Assembly: GCF_002831625.1 (NCBI RefSeq)
Contig: NZ_CP025116.1
Span: 1,178,001-1,242,000, forward strand
Source of the DNA: Nonlabens sp. MB-3u-79
GTDB taxonomy: Bacteria > Bacteroidota > Bacteroidia > Flavobacteriales > Flavobacteriaceae
Direction: 5' to 3'
Length of the DNA stretch: 64,000 nt
In this document: piece after piece, positions 62,101 through 64,000 of the stretch
Numbering within the stretch: the stretch's first letter is position 1
Layout of the letters: every line of letters begins with the position of its first letter
Made by a program: the position numbers and the translations under genes
The notes under the pieces: model-generated
What the model saw: the letters and a program-made list of their open reading frames with translations, nothing else
The model's database searches: none
What the model was told of the DNA's origin: nothing

Positions 62101-62591
62101 AACCACCATACCGATTCCATGTATTTGGATTTATAAGTAATATATGGATCTTCCATATCTACCCAATACCCCATATCCTCAGTAAGCTTGCTCCATACGT
62201 CGGTGTATTTGAGAACTGCTTTTTTACATTCCTCATTATATTCCTCTACAGATATTTTTGTACCGATGTCTTCTTTGGTAATTCCAAGTGCTTTTTCAAC
62301 ACCTAACTCTACAGGAAGCCCGTGTGTATCCCAACCTGCTTTGCGATTTACTTGATAGCCTTGTTGTGTTTTAAAACGACAGAATAAATCCTTAATCGTA
62401 CGTCCCATAACATGGTGAATCCCAGGCAAGCCGTTAGCAGATGGTGGTCCTTCAAAGAAAATAAAAGGCTCATTTCCTTCACGAGTCGTCATGGACTTGT
62501 TGAAAATGTCGTTTTCCTTCCAAAAAGATTTGATACGCTCATCAACTTCCGGAAGGTTCAATCCTTTGTATTCATTGAATTTTTTACTCAT
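59184..62591 (-). CDS. ileS: Isoleucyl-tRNA synthetase (KMSKR type)
   Basis: This class I synthetase has 1135 residues. The HIGH-like motif is in GLPGIHHVMGRTIK, the KMSKS motif reads GQKMSKRLGN, and the editing domain includes the TTTPWTLPSNTALTVGP block. The KMSKR form and length fit the eukaryote-like IleRS typical of Bacteroidetes, a class often less sensitive to mupirocin. A palindrome copy encodes GEAFAKAKQTY in the editing domain (61699-61712). It starts the run that continues with the dksA-like gene. Confidence 0.96.
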   Translation of the reverse strand: MSKKFNEYKGLNLPEVDERIKSFWKENDIFNKSMTTREGNEPFIFFEGPPSANGLPGIHHVMGRTIKDLFCRFKTQQGYQVNRKAGWDTHGLPVELGVEKALGITKEDIGTKISVEEYNEECKKAVLKYTDVWSKLTEDMGYWVDMEDPYITYKSKYMESVWWLLKEIYSKDLIYKGYTIQPYSPAAGTGLSSHELNQPGTYQDVTDTTVTAQFKVEDPSKLPFPTNGEVFFLAWTTTPWTLPSNTALTVGPKIDYVLAETFNQYTGEPMQVILAEKLVNYQFGKKYQVLKGEAFAKAKQTYQLGDKKIPCQILGSCKGTDLVNLRYEQLLPYATPFENAQDAYRVILGDFVTTEDGTGIVHTAPTFGADDALVSKQANPPIPPMLVLDEHNNPVPLVTLQGKFREELPEVGGKYVKNEYFVDGEAPERSVDVDIAIALKEQNRAFNVEKYVHSYPHCWRTDKPILYYPLDSWFIKVTEFKDRMHELNKSINWKPKSTGEGRFGNWLANANDWNLSRSRFWGIPLPIWRNETGTEEMIIGSIAELMGEIEKSIAAGLMTTNPFAGFKNGDMSEENYNIVDLHKNVVDQIYLVGKNGAKLTREADLIDVWFDSGSMPYSQWHYPFENKEQVENQLRKADFIAEGVDQTRGWFYTLHAIATMISDDVAYKNVVSNGLVLDKNGQKMSKRLGNAADPFETLGKYGADATRWYMVSNANPWDNLKFDLDGITEVQRKFFGTLYNTYSFFSLYANVDGFAYSEKDIPLSERPEIDRWILSELNTLIKDSTAFYEDYEPTKAARAITTFVTENLSNWYVRLCRRRFWKGTYEHDKIAAYQTLYTCLKTIAQLGAPIAPFFMDQLYRDLTGVCESDASESVHLALFPKADESLIDAVLEEKMHKAQIISSLTLSLRKKERIKVRQPLQRIMIPVLDARDKAQIEAIADLVKSEVNVKEIELIDDASGILVKEIKPNFKALGPRFGKQMGQIAGMIKSFQQEDIALLEKTGKKEMEINGNAIILTLEDVEITSSDIEGWLVANQSGITVALDVTISPELKKEGVSREIVNRIQNIRKESGLEVTDRINIEIASHSELDDAIKTNEQYIKDETLADLLTITTHIDKGTSIEFDDITTTIKVTKI
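61699..61712. repeat. TTTCGCGAAA palindrome copy 17 (perfect)
   Basis: GCTTTCGCGAAAGC inside ileS; read as AFAKA in the editing domain. Confidence 0.95.
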
Positions 62592-62645
62592 CGTACTGGT
62601 GTTTTAAAGCTGGCAAAAGTACGGAAATTTGTGCATTATATTATG

Positions 62646-62675
62646 CCTAAGGGCAGACTTAAGTCTGCCCTTAGG
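62646..62675. repeat. Perfect 30-bp palindrome with GACTTAAGTC core
   Basis: CCTAAGGGCAGACTT (62646-62660) followed by its exact complement (62661-62675). It lies between the DUF2797 stop and the ileS start on the minus strand and shares the core GACTTAAGTC with the palindrome at 10883-10916, while the arms differ. It may act as a terminator for DUF2797, but no clear T-run follows on the minus strand. Confidence 0.85.
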
Positions 62676-62724
62676 TAGGTGCCTTTTGTTTTTCTTTTTT
62701 ATTTCTTATTTTGGGAATAACGTT

Positions 62725-63519
62725 TCAATCTACCTTAATCTCCAGCACCAGTCCTTCATGACTGCGCAAATTCATTACGGTGCCGTCTTCAAAGATGAGG
62801 TATTGCCCCTTGATACCTTTTAATTTTCCAGCATGTTGAGTGGTTTTAGCAAGGTTAACGCTGGTCACTTTTGTGGGATATTGAAGTACAGGAAATTTAA
62901 TTTGCCATTCTTTTTCATTCTCCAGAATGAATTCTTGGGCTTCTTGAGGTATAAATTGGAGCAAGCTTTCGCGAAAGCCTAATAGGTCAAGATCTTCTAT
63001 GCTATTTGTAAGCATTTTACGCCAGTTGGTTTTGTCTGCCACGTGGTCTTTTAAGGCAATTTCTGTAATACCAGCGAGGTAACGGTTAGGTGCTTCAAGA
63101 ATCGCAACGGCTTCATGAGCGCCTTGATCGATCCATCGGGTAGGGATTTGTGTTTTACGGGTCACCCCTACTTTTATATTACTGCTGTTAGCCAGGTAAA
63201 CGATATGTGGTTTGAGTTGGACTTTTTTCTCGTACTCTAGATCGCGATCTTCTTCATCCAGATGTGCTCGGCTCAACTCGGGTTTCATGATCCATTCTCC
63301 GGCTTGTGGGATTTGAGAAAAGCAATCATAGCAATATCCCTGACGCCATATTTTTTTATCAAGGCCGCAATTAAGGCATTCATTTCCTACATGCTTTAAA
63401 GAGATATTTTTATCCAGCAGTTGGTTCATGTGCAAAAAGTTATCTGGGAAAACAAGGTAATATTGAACGGTTTCCTTCAGTTCTGTTTGCATTTTTCTAA
63501 TCGTGCCGGTAAGGATCAT
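62725..63519 (-). CDS. DUF2797 domain protein
   Basis: The protein has about 264 residues. A CxxC...CxxC cluster (CLNCGLDKKIWRQGYCYDCF, about 46-65) probably binds zinc, and KVGVTRKTQIPTRWIDQGA resembles a GIY-YIG-type core (YLANSSNIKVGVTR). The family is of unknown function. I chose ATG 63519 (MILTGTIRKMQTEL); the open frame extends to 63600, overlapping the divergent GH3 gene. A palindrome copy encodes GFRESLLQF. Confidence 0.8.
   Translation of the reverse strand: MILTGTIRKMQTELKETVQYYLVFPDNFLHMNQLLDKNISLKHVGNECLNCGLDKKIWRQGYCYDCFSQIPQAGEWIMKPELSRAHLDEEDRDLEYEKKVQLKPHIVYLANSSNIKVGVTRKTQIPTRWIDQGAHEAVAILEAPNRYLAGITEIALKDHVADKTNWRKMLTNSIEDLDLLGFRESLLQFIPQEAQEFILENEKEWQIKFPVLQYPTKVTSVNLAKTTQHAGKLKGIKGQYLIFEDGTVMNLRSHEGLVLEIKVD
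62965..62978. repeat. TTTCGCGAAA palindrome copy 18 (perfect)
   Basis: GCTTTCGCGAAAGC inside the DUF2797 gene; read as FRES. Confidence 0.95.
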
Positions 63520-63545
63520 GGTAGTAACTTTAAAAATTAAGGAAG

Positions 63546-63553
63546 TATCTTTG
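63546..63553 (+). promoter_or_regulatory. Candidate -7 element of the GH3-family gene
   Basis: TATCTTTG matches TAnnTTTG exactly and lies 34 bp before the ATG at 63588. No TTG at the expected -33 position. Confidence 0.45.
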
Positions 63554-63587
63554 AGACTGTAAAAATACCAATTAGGATTTGTAAAAT

Positions 63588-64000
63588 ATGGCAAACGCAT
63601 TACTCAATTCTGTCGTCTCGTGGTTTCTCAAGAAGCGCCTTCACGATATGGAGCTTTTTATGAAGCATCCACAGGAGTTGCAGGATAATATTTTACAAGA
63701 CCTTATTTATTACGCAAGGCATACAGAGGTAGGTAGGAAACACGGTTTTGACTCCATAAAATCTTATAGAGAATTTGCAGACAGAGTTCCAGTTTCTGGA
63801 TATACTGAAATGGAAGCCTCCATAGAAAGGTCTAGAAAGGGCGAGGGAAATATTTTCTGGCCTAGCGATATCAAGTGGTTTGCTATGAGTAGCGGGACGA
63901 CTAATTCCCGCAGTAAATACATACCAGTAAGCCAGCAGTCACTAGAAGACTGCCACTATGCAGCCGCAAAGGATTTGTTGTGTATGTACTTAAATAACAA
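63588..64000 (+). CDS. GH3 auxin-responsive promoter family protein (5' part, cut by window end)
   Basis: The first 137 codons are visible: MANALLNSVVSWFLKKRLHDMELF, then DLIYYARHTEVGRKHGFDSIKSYREFADRVPVSGY, and the adenylation-type loop FAMSSGTTNSRSKYIPVS. This is the bacterial GH3-like acyl-adenylate family often found in Bacteroidetes; substrate unknown. The gene continues past the right edge. Confidence 0.85.
   Translation, partial: MANALLNSVVSWFLKKRLHDMELFMKHPQELQDNILQDLIYYARHTEVGRKHGFDSIKSYREFADRVPVSGYTEMEASIERSRKGEGNIFWPSDIKWFAMSSGTTNSRSKYIPVSQQSLEDCHYAAAKDLLCMYLNN

Noticed and set aside
1..64000. Search by eye for tRNA and rRNA genes
   Set aside because: No T-loop GGTTCRANNC-type block with matching arms and no rRNA signature were seen in the gaps; a covariance-model scan would be decisive.

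Overview
The window looks like a chromosome segment from a marine member of the Flavobacteriaceae, of the Nonlabens/Dokdonia type (inference). The evidence is an AT-rich genome, a complete Bacteroidetes-style Bat operon, a protein with a type IX secretion (T9SS) C-terminal sorting signal, TAnnTTTG promoter elements, an HPPK-deoxynucleoside kinase fusion, an HVMG/KMSKR-type IleS, and a 14-bp palindrome (GCTTTCGCGAAAGC) scattered through genes and gaps. I saw no rRNA, tRNA, CRISPR array, prophage or transposase.

Layout. 1-5.7 kb: end of an upstream gene, then batA-batB-batC-batD-batE with overlapping or nearly abutting reading frames. 5.8-15.5 kb: SulP anion transporter, gpsA, an ALDH7-type aldehyde dehydrogenase, a folK-dNK fusion with no ordinary start codon, a queuosine-precursor transporter and a large AsmA-like protein. 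15.6-23.3 kb: a DNA-damage or mutagenesis block. An S24-peptidase repressor is divergent from a SRAP (HMCES-like) gene across four copies of a 13-bp operator; on the same strand as SRAP follow a small unknown gene, dinB, a short second dnaE and a TIGR03915-type putative repair gene. 23.4-29.4 kb: a gene remnant, DUF2461, a surface carboxypeptidase-regulatory-like protein, waaA, a DegT-family aminotransferase and an exported amidohydrolase. 29.4-30.3 kb: a DUF559 endonuclease-like gene embedded in repeats, one of which supplies its C-terminus. 30.3-36.9 kb: an ABC1 kinase with a TetR regulator, an unknown membrane protein and a large DUF2723 protein whose 5' end is out of frame across an A7 tract. 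36.9-41.4 kb: a YadA-head-like adhesin next to a T9SS-secreted protein. 41.4-52.4 kb: a MORN-type exported protein, aspS, a toxin-antitoxin pair, hemH, a MATE exporter, a thioesterase, a broken histidine-kinase fragment, small transport and redox genes, a prohibitin-like lipoprotein and a trans-sulfuration enzyme. 52.5-57.4 kb: an unrecorded 34-residue basic gene with its own terminator, a retropepsin/RimK/aspartoacylase cassette running into 5-formyl-THF cyclo-ligase, and a two-component pair. 57.4-64 kb: lspA, a surface protein, a DksA-like gene and ileS in one minus-strand run, then DUF2797 divergent from a GH3-family gene cut by the window end.

The most interesting points are the S24/SRAP operator array with its error-prone polymerase cluster, the iterated TTTCGCGAAA palindrome (often read as AFAKA in signal peptides), the repeat-embedded DUF559 gene, two unrelated genes broken at A7 tracts, the apparent AUU start of folK-dNK, and two palindromes sharing a GACTTAAGTC core with different but self-complementary arms. 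All functional calls come from reading the sequence and from family knowledge; no database search was run.
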